Below are positions 34,804-42,778 of a DNA stretch of 64,000 bases, piece by piece. This DNA is from Ruminococcus sp. (GTDB taxonomy: Bacteria; Bacillota; Clostridia; Oscillospirales; Ruminococcaceae), in NCBI GenBank assembly GCA_017534835.1, contig JAFXVT010000067.1, forward strand, positions 55,188 through 119,187, in the 5' to 3' direction. The stretch's first letter is position 1; each line of letters opens with the position of its first letter. Position numbers and translations under genes: made by a program. The notes beneath the pieces are model-generated. The model ran no database searches and was not told where the DNA came from. It saw only the letters and a program-made list of their open reading frames with translations.

Positions 34804-36177
34804 TCACGAGCGCTCGCTCAGAAAAGTTGTGATACGGTCATCGAGGATCCTGACAGCCTCCTCGGGAGTACGCTCGCCGGCGATAACGGGGTCGCATTCC
34901 TCGTCGATGAAGTAGGAGAGCTCGTCGGGGTAATAGATGTCGAATTTCACGCTGAAAATGTAGTCGCGCAGCTTTTCCTTGACCTCATCTGTAATGCGGA
35001 AGGCTTTTTCCTCTTCCCATTCTCCGGGCGGATAGAGGTCGCAGTTTATCGAGTTATGGTATGAGCTGCTGCGGTCGTAGTCGATGTTGAACTGGGAAAC
35101 CAGTACGGGAATGCCGAGAGTATCGTCCCATGCGAATTTTTCAAGCGGCTTTCTGTAGCGCAGGAGCTGGGTCACGAGCTTCCACGCAGCCTCCTTGCTG
35201 CTGCTGTTTTTGAGGATACCGTAGGGCTGTGAGCTTATATTGTTCGTGAAGGTCTTTGCGCCGTTCCCGTCGCTGCTGGGCAGACCCACGAAGGTGAAAT
35301 CCTCGCGGCTGAGGTTTGCGTAGGCGTCGTTTGCAAGCGAGTGATTGAAGCCGCTTATGTCGATACGGTATACAAGCTGTCTGTCGGTGCCTTTTGTGCC
35401 GCCGAAATACTCCAGCATCTCCTCCTCAGACATCGTGCTCATATCGGGAACATAGCCCTCCACGAACGGGTGCTCGGCGCAGAACCGGAGGGTATCGGTG
35501 AAGCTGCCGCCCGAGAAATCGCAGGTATAGTCCGTGTAGTCGATACAGCCCTTGCCGGGATTTCGCAGCATATAGAACGAGAGCGAGCGGTCCTCATCGC
35601 CGAGGAAGTCCATACCCTCGGGCATTTCGCAGTAGAACTGCATAGCCTGCTCGGGCGTCCAGTTCGTGAATTCCTCGCCGACATATTTAGTTTTGGCAAC
35701 GGCAGTCGATATGAAGAAGCTGTCCACAACTGCCGGCAGCTCGCCGTTTATCGTCAGACCTTCAAGCACGTTCGGGAGGAAGTCCTCGCGCTCAAGACCG
35801 CCGTATTCGTCCATAAGCTCGTACATATCCGCCATTGCGCCCTTGCGTATATAGTTGTAGAGCTTATCGGGCGGCGCAAAGAGGACATCGGGCGAATCTC
35901 CCTGTATCATATCGAGGTCGAGCTGACGTGCGGCATCGTCGAAGGAAATATCGCCTTTCATATAGTTGCGCGATTCCACCTTGAACTCCTGCGGAAAGCC
36001 GAGAGTATCGGAAAATGCGGAGTCATAGAAGCCGAAGTTGCCGACGGTGATGATGGTCTTGCCGTCGTCTGAGGTCTTTGCCTCGTTCATCGTGATACTG
36101 CTCTCCTTTCCGGATGAGCAGGCGGTAAAAGCGCAGAGAAGCGCTGCTGCCGCAGAAAATGCGATAAGCTTTTTCAT
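34804..36177 (-). CDS. Solute-binding-protein-like lipoprotein A
   Basis: The 457-aa protein has a lipoprotein signal (lipobox TAC, Cys20) and a family-1 extracellular solute-binding fold. Conserved points are QGDSPDVLFAPP, NVLEGLTINGELPAV, EAAWKLVTQL and the C-terminal EERTPEEAVRILDDRITTFLSE-type helix (here AGERTPEEAVRILDDR). No ABC permease or ATPase gene is adjacent, so it may bind glycans or act as a sensor partner. It lacks the beta-propeller-like N-terminal half of its neighbours. It lies 12 bases after lipoprotein B and is likely in the same operon. Confidence 0.75.
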   Translation of the reverse strand: MKKLIAFSAAAALLCAFTACSSGKESSITMNEAKTSDDGKTIITVGNFGFYDSAFSDTLGFPQEFKVESRNYMKGDISFDDAARQLDLDMIQGDSPDVLFAPPDKLYNYIRKGAMADMYELMDEYGGLEREDFLPNVLEGLTINGELPAVVDSFFISTAVAKTKYVGEEFTNWTPEQAMQFYCEMPEGMDFLGDEDRSLSFYMLRNPGKGCIDYTDYTCDFSGGSFTDTLRFCAEHPFVEGYVPDMSTMSEEEMLEYFGGTKGTDRQLVYRIDISGFNHSLANDAYANLSREDFTFVGLPSSDGNGAKTFTNNISSQPYGILKNSSSKEAAWKLVTQLLRYRKPLEKFAWDDTLGIPVLVSQFNIDYDRSSSYHNSINCDLYPPGEWEEEKAFRITDEVKEKLRDYIFSVKFDIYYPDELSYFIDEECDPVIAGERTPEEAVRILDDRITTFLSERS

Positions 36178-36189
36178 AGCTGTCCCTCC

Positions 36190-38550
36190 TTAGTAATTCT
36201 CACTCAGGAATGTCCCTATCCTGTCCTGAAGGTATTTCGCGGTCTGCTCGGGAGTCTGCTCGCCTGCATAGAGGGCATTCCGTTCCTCGTCGATGATGTT
36301 ATAGTATTTATTGTCGTAAACATCGAACGTTTTCGGCGGTACTTCGGCATTTATTATGCAATCATAGATGAATTGTATATCTTCATCGGTAAGAGGACCT
36401 AAACCAATGGTCTTTTCGCCGTTGTTCCACGCGTACCCGTTGCCTTCCTGTTCGGGGAACTGCTTTTTGCCGTCAAATCTGCTCTTGTCGGCGAGCTCAT
36501 AGAAGCCCTTCTCAGTCAGCGGAAATCCTGCTAAAGACCAACCGTTTCCCTCAAAATCGTAGGATTCCATAAAACTGATGAACTGCCAAGCCGCTTCGGG
36601 AGCTTTGCTGTCCTTTGTGATGCCAAAACTATTGAGCCTGAAATCAACATAGGTATGCGCCCCGTCTTCACGAGGCTGACCGAGATAGGCTATCTCTTCG
36701 CCTCCGAAGCTGCCTTTGATCTCGTTCATATAGTTATTGAAATTTCCAAGATTGAGGTTCATAAACAGTGTTTTGTCATTTCTGTACTGCATTCGCTCCA
36801 TCATATAATCCCTTTGTATTTCCTCATCGGTGGGGTTCAGCGGGTCTTCATAGCGGTCTGAAAAATAATTATTGTCCGGGTCTGGGACGATACCGCCGGC
36901 GCAATAGCGCAGATAACGTATAAATGACTCCGAATCAAAATTACAGGTGTAATTATCGGTGTCTATCCACCACGATAAATTTGCAACTCCTGTTCTATCC
37001 CAGCAGGTATCGCTTTCATACCAATCGTCAAGGTTCATTCCCTCGGGGCGATTCTCGACGGCGTCCATATAGGTGTTGAAATTGAAATCGCCGTGAATGA
37101 GCTCGTCTGCCCATTTTTTCTTGCAGATATAGCCCATATCCACGCAGAATCGGTAAGGCATAGAGAATACCTTTCCGTCGGTAGTGATACTTTCGAGCAC
37201 GTTCGGGAAGATGTCATCGGGCTTGACGTTCTCGTCCTTTTTCATATACGGCATAAGGTCGATGAGAGCGCCCTTTTCCGCCACATTCACGTGGCAGAAC
37301 GCGCCGTTTGGCTGCACGCTGAGTATATCGGGAAGATTTCCTGCGAGCATATCCTCGTCGAACTGTGTGAACTGCGGCGCTAATGGGTCGTCACTCGTAT
37401 TCTCGTAGACCACGCGCTCGACTTGGATATTCGGGTACTCGTCCGTGAAATAGCCTATCTCCTGTTCAAGTGCGTATTCGGAATCAACGCCTATCCTCAG
37501 CTTCCTCACACCACCGAGCTCTTCAGGGTCACAGGGGATATATCGGATAAGCTTGCTCTGCCACTTGGAATAATCGGTCAGGCAGATGATGAGGTTGCCG
37601 TCGCTGCCGAAGAAGAAGCTGTTGACAGTGTTGACATTGATGTTCGCTGCGTTCACGTCAAACAGCGCAGTCGGCTCGCTGTCCGCGGACTTTATGCCGT
37701 AGATAGTCGTTCTTGTGCGGATATAGAGCGAATATTCGCCGCTTCCGGGGCGGAGCTGCTGAACGCTCTCGCCGAGAACGTACCTGTCGCCGTCTTCGAG
37801 CTTGCCGGTCTTCGTATCTATCCGGCGAATGTCGACAGTGCCGTTTTCGACCTCAACAGCCGCAACAAGTGCGCCGGAGCTGTCGATGCTGACCTCGCAT
37901 ACAGTCTCGCCGTCTGCGGCTTCAAGTGCGCCGATGTAGCTTCCGTCCGTGGAGAAGAGCTCGTATCCGCCGTCGATGTTCACGGCGATGTGCGTGCCGT
38001 CAAATGCCGCATCACCGAGCATTGTGCGCTTGTCGGGCTCAGTGGGGAAGTCCGTTACAGTGACATCGGAGCTGACCTTTCCGTCTGCCGAGTAAACGAC
38101 GAGCCGGACGCTGTATTCCGCTGCGGCATCGTATTTTGCAGCATCGTAGTCGGGCGATGAAGTGTCCGGGGCAGGCAGGTCGCCGTAGTCCGCGTGAACG
38201 ACAAAGTCCGCGAATTCGCCGTCCTTGCTGAGCGCATACGTGTACGTGATACCGCAGTCGAAGTCAGGAAGGTCATTGCGCTCGAACTTCGTGAAGTCGC
38301 GGTCGCACGTCCAGAAAGCCGGACTCACCTCCGCCGAGCCGAACATACATATCTTCTCGCCGCCGGAGAAGGGGACGGCTCCGAAGATGATGCCGGCGTT
38401 GTCGGGCAGCTTGATCTTCTCCTGCTTGTACGCCGCGTCCGAGAGCTTCTGCGCCGTGAACGACTGCTGAGAGCTGCCGCCCTCCTCCGAGCAGGCTGCA
38501 AGAGTGCAGATGAGCGAAAGTGCCGTAAGTATTGCTGTTATCTTTTTCAT
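36190..38550 (-). CDS. Large solute-binding-like lipoprotein B with N-terminal repeat domain
   Basis: The 786-aa protein has lipobox LAAC after MKKITAILTALSLICT. The first ~330 residues contain short beta-strand blocks typical of a propeller (FSTDGSYIGALEA, DTKTGKLEDGDRYVL, GSGEYSLYIRTRTTIYG). The rest is solute-binding-like: ERVVYEN, DEDMLAGNLPDILSV, NVLESITTDGKVFSMPYRF, APEAAWQFISFM, and the C-terminal GEQTPEQTAKYLQDRIGTFLSE helix. Start at 38550 from AAGGAGG. It heads an operon with lipoprotein A and shares an upstream promoter pattern with two further paralogues. Divergent from an ECF sigma gene. Confidence 0.75.
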   Translation of the reverse strand: MKKITAILTALSLICTLAACSEEGGSSQQSFTAQKLSDAAYKQEKIKLPDNAGIIFGAVPFSGGEKICMFGSAEVSPAFWTCDRDFTKFERNDLPDFDCGITYTYALSKDGEFADFVVHADYGDLPAPDTSSPDYDAAKYDAAAEYSVRLVVYSADGKVSSDVTVTDFPTEPDKRTMLGDAAFDGTHIAVNIDGGYELFSTDGSYIGALEAADGETVCEVSIDSSGALVAAVEVENGTVDIRRIDTKTGKLEDGDRYVLGESVQQLRPGSGEYSLYIRTRTTIYGIKSADSEPTALFDVNAANINVNTVNSFFFGSDGNLIICLTDYSKWQSKLIRYIPCDPEELGGVRKLRIGVDSEYALEQEIGYFTDEYPNIQVERVVYENTSDDPLAPQFTQFDEDMLAGNLPDILSVQPNGAFCHVNVAEKGALIDLMPYMKKDENVKPDDIFPNVLESITTDGKVFSMPYRFCVDMGYICKKKWADELIHGDFNFNTYMDAVENRPEGMNLDDWYESDTCWDRTGVANLSWWIDTDNYTCNFDSESFIRYLRYCAGGIVPDPDNNYFSDRYEDPLNPTDEEIQRDYMMERMQYRNDKTLFMNLNLGNFNNYMNEIKGSFGGEEIAYLGQPREDGAHTYVDFRLNSFGITKDSKAPEAAWQFISFMESYDFEGNGWSLAGFPLTEKGFYELADKSRFDGKKQFPEQEGNGYAWNNGEKTIGLGPLTDEDIQFIYDCIINAEVPPKTFDVYDNKYYNIIDEERNALYAGEQTPEQTAKYLQDRIGTFLSENY

Positions 38551-38592
38551 AGTGTTCCTCCTTTTTTGGCTGATCTGAAAGTGTTCACTATA

Positions 38593-38622
38593 TAGTGACT
38601 TCAGAAGCCGATTTAGACGAAA
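38593..38622 (-). promoter_or_regulatory. Shared lipoprotein promoter pattern TTTCGTC-N17-TCACTA (copy 1)
   Basis: On the minus strand TTTCGTC (38622-38616) is followed after 17 bases by TCACTA (38598-38593), inside the palindrome TCACTATATAGTGA. The same pattern lies before the lipoprotein genes at 52861 and 55211. Confidence 0.6.
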
Positions 38623-38717
38623 TTTTTTTGAGATTTTTTCAACTTTGTATACCTGCACAAAATCAAAGGTGCGATATTGTCGGTTTCGCCTAAATCACGC
38701 TCAGCCGGAGAAATTTC

Positions 38718-38746
38718 TTGATTTATGTTACGTTTTGCGGTATCAT
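38718..38746 (+). promoter_or_regulatory. Possible promoter of the ECF sigma gene
   Basis: TTGATT (38718-38723) and TATCAT (38741-38746) are spaced by 17 bases, 58 bases before the ATG at 38805. Confidence 0.45.
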
Positions 38747-38804
38747 TCACAATAGACAGAGTGAAAGCCATTAAATGCATTTATAGCTTCAAGGCGGTGA
38801 GGAT

Positions 38805-39368
38805 ATGACTCAAAATGAATTCCGTGACGAGCTGAAAAAGTCCGAAAAGCAGGCACATAAGCGGCTTTTCGAGAGCTATTCCAACTACGTTTACACGATA
38901 GTGTTCAACAGGCTGCGCAGCTGTGCGAGCCGCGAGGACATCGAGGAATGTGTCTGCGATGTATTTGCAGATGTGTACATCTCATACGATGAGGATAGGG
39001 ACGTGAGCGGCGATATGTCGGGTTTTATCGGCACTATCGCACGCAGGAGAGCAGCAGCGCTCTACAGGAAGCGCACCTCTGCGGACGCTCCGTTAGCTAT
39101 CGACGATGAGCTTGCAGAGCAGCTCAGCTCCGGCGAGGACGTCGAATCCGATTCGGACGCAAAGGAGCGCCGGAGACTGCTGCTCGACAGTATCGCTGAG
39201 CTCGGCGAGCCCGATTCCACGATAATCATACAGAAATTCTACTACGGCCGCAGCGCGAAGGAGATAGCGGAAATGGTATCGCTCACACCGGAGAATATCC
39301 GTGTGCGCAGCTCGCGAGCCGTGAAAAAACTGAGGGAAATGCTCGAAGACTCGGGATTTCCCCTGTGA
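38805..39368 (+). CDS. ECF-type RNA polymerase sigma factor
   Basis: The 187-aa protein has region 2 (AHKRLFESYSNYVYTIVFNRL, EECVCDVFADVYISY, GFIGTIARRRAAALYRK) and region 4 (DSIAELGEPDSTIIIQKFYYGRSAKEIAEMVSLTPENIRVRSSRAVKKL). It follows GGCGGTGAGGA and is 12 bases upstream of a membrane anti-sigma-like gene. It is divergent from the lipoprotein A/B operon, so it is a natural candidate regulator of the shared lipoprotein promoter pattern (inference). Confidence 0.88.
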   Translation: MTQNEFRDELKKSEKQAHKRLFESYSNYVYTIVFNRLRSCASREDIEECVCDVFADVYISYDEDRDVSGDMSGFIGTIARRRAAALYRKRTSADAPLAIDDELAEQLSSGEDVESDSDAKERRRLLLDSIAELGEPDSTIIIQKFYYGRSAKEIAEMVSLTPENIRVRSSRAVKKLREMLEDSGFPL

Positions 39369-39380
39369 GGAGGGTCATTT

Positions 39381-40715
39381 ATGAAGGATAATGAGCTGGA
39401 TCTTGATATGCTTGAAAATGCAGATGATGAAACAGTAAAGCGGCTTGCGGAGGAGTACAGAGCGGCTCCGGAGAGCGACCTCGTGCGGCTGTTCGAGAGA
39501 TCCGAAAAGCGCTTTGCTTCACGTAAAGCAGACGATGATACAGGAGCTGAGATGACGGTCTCGGGAGTTGAGAGATACCGCCGTCCTGTTTGGACACGCA
39601 TACTGACAGCGGCTTCTGTGGTCGTGCTTGCAGCCGGAGCCGTCACGGGCGGAGCTCTGCTTGTGCGGGATTTTTCGGACCGTCCCGATGATACGCTTTC
39701 AAGTGCAAGTGAGCCTGAGACGGCTGCCTGCCGAGCGGTAGCTCCATTCGGCGATATATCGGGCAGCAGAGTGCGGTGTCTGTCGGCGGCGTATGCACCA
39801 TATATTTACGATGCACCGGCAGAAACAGCCGGAGAGCTTGCCGAGGCGTTCAACCTCTCTTCGTGGGACGAGCTGAACGGCGAGGCGGAGTTCTTTGACG
39901 GCGAAACTGTAACGATCTTCGTGGATGGAGCAGAAAGCCGCTTCCAGCTCACATTCTGCGGCGATAATACTGTCGAATACAAGACGGACGGCATCACAAC
40001 GAGGTACAGTGTCTCGCAGGAGGCGAGCGCTGCTGCGTACAAGGCAGCAGCTCCGGCTGAGCTGTCCGGACACCTGATCTGGAGCAAGTTTGAAGACCTC
40101 ACATTTGATGGTGTGTGGAAGAACAACGAGCCAGTACCAGAGGATATTTTCGAGACTCCGGCGCTCCCTGCCGAGCTTGAGGGCAAGTATATCATCGACA
40201 CTGAGCCATTATACGAATACGCCTTTGATATGGAGAATATCGGGAATGACGCGCAGCACGCCGATGACTTCATCATCGGAAAGGTAACGGGTATCAGATT
40301 CACATCGAGAGGCGGAACAGCTTATACGGAAATAGATGTAGACGTATCGGAGGCACTCAAAGGCGAAACGGCAGGGGAGAGCATCACTGTTGCCATAGCC
40401 GGCGGATACGTCTCGATGAGGGAGGTCATCAGCCAGCCGGGTGTAGCGGAGCACGCTTCACCTGACAATTCCGAGTTGAAGGACTATGATGTCGACAACA
40501 CCTATTATCACCACATCGTAGGGAGCGCTCAGGTGCCGATCATCGGAAAGGAATATGCCTTCTTCGTGTCTGAGATCATCGATGGAAGGGGCTGGGTCAC
40601 CGGTGAGGAATACGGTATCCTCTACAAGTGCGACAACCTGTTTATCCAGCGCACCACGCAGGGATTCAATTTCTATGACATAGATGACATAAAGTCTATG
40701 ATGGATCTGGAATAA
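39381..40715 (+). CDS. Membrane anti-sigma-like protein
   Basis: The 444-aa protein has an acidic cytoplasmic N-terminus (MKDNELDLDMLENADDETV, LVRLFERSEKRFASRK), one membrane helix (about 73-95, ILTAASVVVLAAGAVTGGALLV) and a large extracellular part. The latter includes a DDFIIGKVTGIRFTSRG block and a GESITVAIAGGYVSMREV block, a pattern seen in secreted beta-rich domains of Bacillota, but no named family is assigned. The position after an ECF sigma gene and the single-pass topology support an anti-sigma role. Confidence 0.65.
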   Translation: MKDNELDLDMLENADDETVKRLAEEYRAAPESDLVRLFERSEKRFASRKADDDTGAEMTVSGVERYRRPVWTRILTAASVVVLAAGAVTGGALLVRDFSDRPDDTLSSASEPETAACRAVAPFGDISGSRVRCLSAAYAPYIYDAPAETAGELAEAFNLSSWDELNGEAEFFDGETVTIFVDGAESRFQLTFCGDNTVEYKTDGITTRYSVSQEASAAAYKAAAPAELSGHLIWSKFEDLTFDGVWKNNEPVPEDIFETPALPAELEGKYIIDTEPLYEYAFDMENIGNDAQHADDFIIGKVTGIRFTSRGGTAYTEIDVDVSEALKGETAGESITVAIAGGYVSMREVISQPGVAEHASPDNSELKDYDVDNTYYHHIVGSAQVPIIGKEYAFFVSEIIDGRGWVTGEEYGILYKCDNLFIQRTTQGFNFYDIDDIKSMMDLE

Positions 40716-40720
40716 AAATC

Positions 40721-40761
40721 AGCGGCACACAGAGGGACTTCCCCTGTGTGCCGCTTTTTTG
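40721..40761 (+). terminator. Rho-independent terminator
   Basis: AGCGGCACACAG (40721-40732) pairs with CTGTGTGCCGCT (40744-40755), followed by TTTTT. Confidence 0.85.
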
Positions 40762-40787
40762 GCTTTAACAGACCTTCGCTGAGCTCG

Positions 40788-40901
40788 TCAGTTGCTTTCA
40801 GAGCTGCCGGACTTGCTCTCGTGACCGGTGCTTGCTGTCTCGCTTACGGACTGCTTGTGCTGGTCGGTGTTGACCTCGACGCTGTGCTTTTTCTTGCTCA
40901 T
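40788..40901 (-). CDS. Small hydrophilic Ser/Lys-rich protein, 37 aa
   Basis: ATG at 40901 is preceded by GAGAAGGTGAG on the minus strand; the stop TGA is at 40790-40788. The peptide begins MSKKKHSVEVNTDQHKQ and ends with a Ser/Gly/Glu-rich tail. No family recognised. Support comes only from the ribosome site and the polar, gene-like composition; it lies in a gap between two gene groups. Confidence 0.45.
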   Translation of the reverse strand: MSKKKHSVEVNTDQHKQSVSETASTGHESKSGSSESN

Positions 40902-40964
40902 ATTCTCACCTTCTCGGATTTATTGGACTGTGTCCTGCTGATAGTATGAGCAGAAATTTCCTTA

Positions 40965-42155
40965 TTATTCACTGAGGTCGAGCGTGAATTCGGTGATGTA
41001 GCCGAAGCTCTGATGACCGTACTGGTCGTCGAATTCTATCGAGCCGTTCTCGTTGGACTGGCAGTTCTTGTCGCCGACCTTTATCGTCAGCGTTTTTGAG
41101 TCGGTCGAAACGGAAGCTGATGCCCATTCGCCGTCGGGCATATCAATGGGATTCATCGGCAGAGGTTCGATGTAGTTGCCGTCCTCGTCGAATACGAAGA
41201 TAAGCGGATGAACAGCGTGGCAGTAGCCGTCCTCGGTGCCGTTTTCTATCTCCTCACGCATTGCTATGTCATAGCTCTCGGGATAGCCGCCGTGGCAGAG
41301 CATCATAGCCGGTGAAATGCTGTACACCGTGAAATAGAAGCCGTCCTTTTCGGCGGTCTTGTTTATCTGGCGGACAAGACTTGTATCGGCGGTGATGTTC
41401 TGGCTGAGTTCGAGCCTGCCGTCATCGTGACCCAACATAACATCATAGCTGTGCGGAGTGTCGGTGCTGTAGTCGTATGTCGAGATCTCATTTGACCAGA
41501 TGTGGTCTATCTTCACGGACACCTCTGCTGTGTCGTCGAAGCGAGCCTCACAGGGGAGAATGCACGTCATACTGCCGGTGAAGCTGTTGCTCTCGCCCTC
41601 GTCGATGACGAATGTGCCCCACCAGTCCGTCATAAGGTTTTGTCCGTCGTAGCTCTTGGGGTGGTACAGCTCGCCGTTTACCTCGATAGAAGCTGTGAAG
41701 CCGAGCGTATTCAGTCCCTCTGTGTTGCCGTTTGCCATTTCGCCCGTGAAGCCGAGTATCAGCTCGATACCGTCGTAGTATGCACTGTCGAGGTCGACGC
41801 TGAATTTATCATTCTCTGCGTGGCTGACCTCCTCGAATTTCACGGCGTTCGGAGCTATCTTTTCGTATTCGTTGCGGTCGTACTTATCGAGCGGACCTGT
41901 GTAGCCGCTTTCGTAGGTGACAGTTCTGTCGCGCTTGTTCGTGAGCTTGTCAAATGCACCGAGCCGCGAAGCCGCAGCGAATGTCCCTCCGCACGCTGCA
42001 AGAGCTGCGGCTGACACGACAGCGATGATCCTTCCGGTGGGTCTGTGCCTTATTGCTTTTCTGTTGTTCTCATATTTCATATCCATTACCTTCTTCCGGC
42101 ATTCACCGCTTGGATAAATGCGGTCGGACACCTTTTTGTAATCGTTCATATTCAT
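40965..42155 (-). CDS. Membrane anti-sigma-like protein, DUF4179-type layout
   Basis: The 396-aa protein has a cytoplasmic N-terminus (YKKVSDRIYPSGECRKKVMDM), one membrane helix (about 43-62) and a beta-rich extracellular region with FSVDLDSAYYDGIELILGF and a C-terminal DQYGHQSFGYITEFTLDLSE. This resembles DUF4179-containing anti-sigma proteins of Bacillota, where the region after the membrane helix senses the outside. The ATG overlaps the sigma stop by 4 bases. The N-terminal Cys (PSGEC) might bind a ligand, but no zinc-finger HxxxCxxC motif is present. Confidence 0.65.
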   Translation of the reverse strand: MNMNDYKKVSDRIYPSGECRKKVMDMKYENNRKAIRHRPTGRIIAVVSAAALAACGGTFAAASRLGAFDKLTNKRDRTVTYESGYTGPLDKYDRNEYEKIAPNAVKFEEVSHAENDKFSVDLDSAYYDGIELILGFTGEMANGNTEGLNTLGFTASIEVNGELYHPKSYDGQNLMTDWWGTFVIDEGESNSFTGSMTCILPCEARFDDTAEVSVKIDHIWSNEISTYDYSTDTPHSYDVMLGHDDGRLELSQNITADTSLVRQINKTAEKDGFYFTVYSISPAMMLCHGGYPESYDIAMREEIENGTEDGYCHAVHPLIFVFDEDGNYIEPLPMNPIDMPDGEWASASVSTDSKTLTIKVGDKNCQSNENGSIEFDDQYGHQSFGYITEFTLDLSE

Positions 42156-42634
42156 AGTCGCATCTCCTCTCCCAATGCTTTTCTGAGCAGCTTCCGTGCG
42201 CGGTAGAGCTGTGTCTGGACGGCAGTTTCACTTCTGCCGGTTATTTTAGCGGTCTCCTGTACGGAATAGCCCTCGTAGTAGTAGAGATGTATCACAAGTC
42301 TGTATTTCGGAGGCAGTTCCATAACGGCGTGAAATACCGCGCTCTCTTCCGGAGTCTCGTACACGAGCTCTGCTTCTTCAAGAGGTACAGAGGTGTAGAA
42401 ATATCTGTATCTCGCCGAGCGGAGCAGGTCCTTGCACTTGTTCACGGCTACCTTCATCAGCCACGCTTTTTCTGAGGCATCGTCGGAAAATTCAGTTTCC
42501 GTCCGGAAGCGTTTGATGAACGTCTCCTGTACGATGTCCTCGGCGTCGGCGGTATTCCGGCAGTAAGCGAAGGCTGCACGGTACACGGCGCAGCTGTACT
42601 TATCATAGATAAGCGCCATTTCCGTATCGTTCAC
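42152..42634 (-). CDS. ECF-type RNA polymerase sigma factor
   Basis: The 160-aa protein has region 2 (LIYDKYSCAVYRAAFAYC, AEDIVQETFIKRF, EKAWLMKVAVNKCKDLLRSA) and region 4 (MELPPKYRLVIHLYYYEGYSVQETAKITGRSETAVQTQLYRARKLL). It starts with GTG at 42634 after AAGGAGATGG. It is translationally coupled to its anti-sigma-like partner. Confidence 0.88.
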   Translation of the reverse strand: MNDTEMALIYDKYSCAVYRAAFAYCRNTADAEDIVQETFIKRFRTETEFSDDASEKAWLMKVAVNKCKDLLRSARYRYFYTSVPLEEAELVYETPEESAVFHAVMELPPKYRLVIHLYYYEGYSVQETAKITGRSETAVQTQLYRARKLLRKALGEEMRL

Positions 42635-42731
42635 GTCACCATCTCCTTTCTCTTTAGTTTTTGGGGGACACCCCTTAGAAGCGCTTCTGTATTATAAACG
42701 AAACAGGGGTGCGTATTATCACACATTACAG

Positions 42732-42773
42732 AAAAAAACTCTGCAAAGGAAGCTTGCACGCCTTTGCAGAGTT
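42732..42773 (-). terminator. Terminator of the MoxR-DUF58-transglutaminase operon
   Basis: AACTCTGCAAAG (42738-42749) pairs with CTTTGCAGAGTT (42762-42773). On the minus strand a TTTTTT run follows. Confidence 0.85.
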
Positions 42774-42778
42774 ATGCT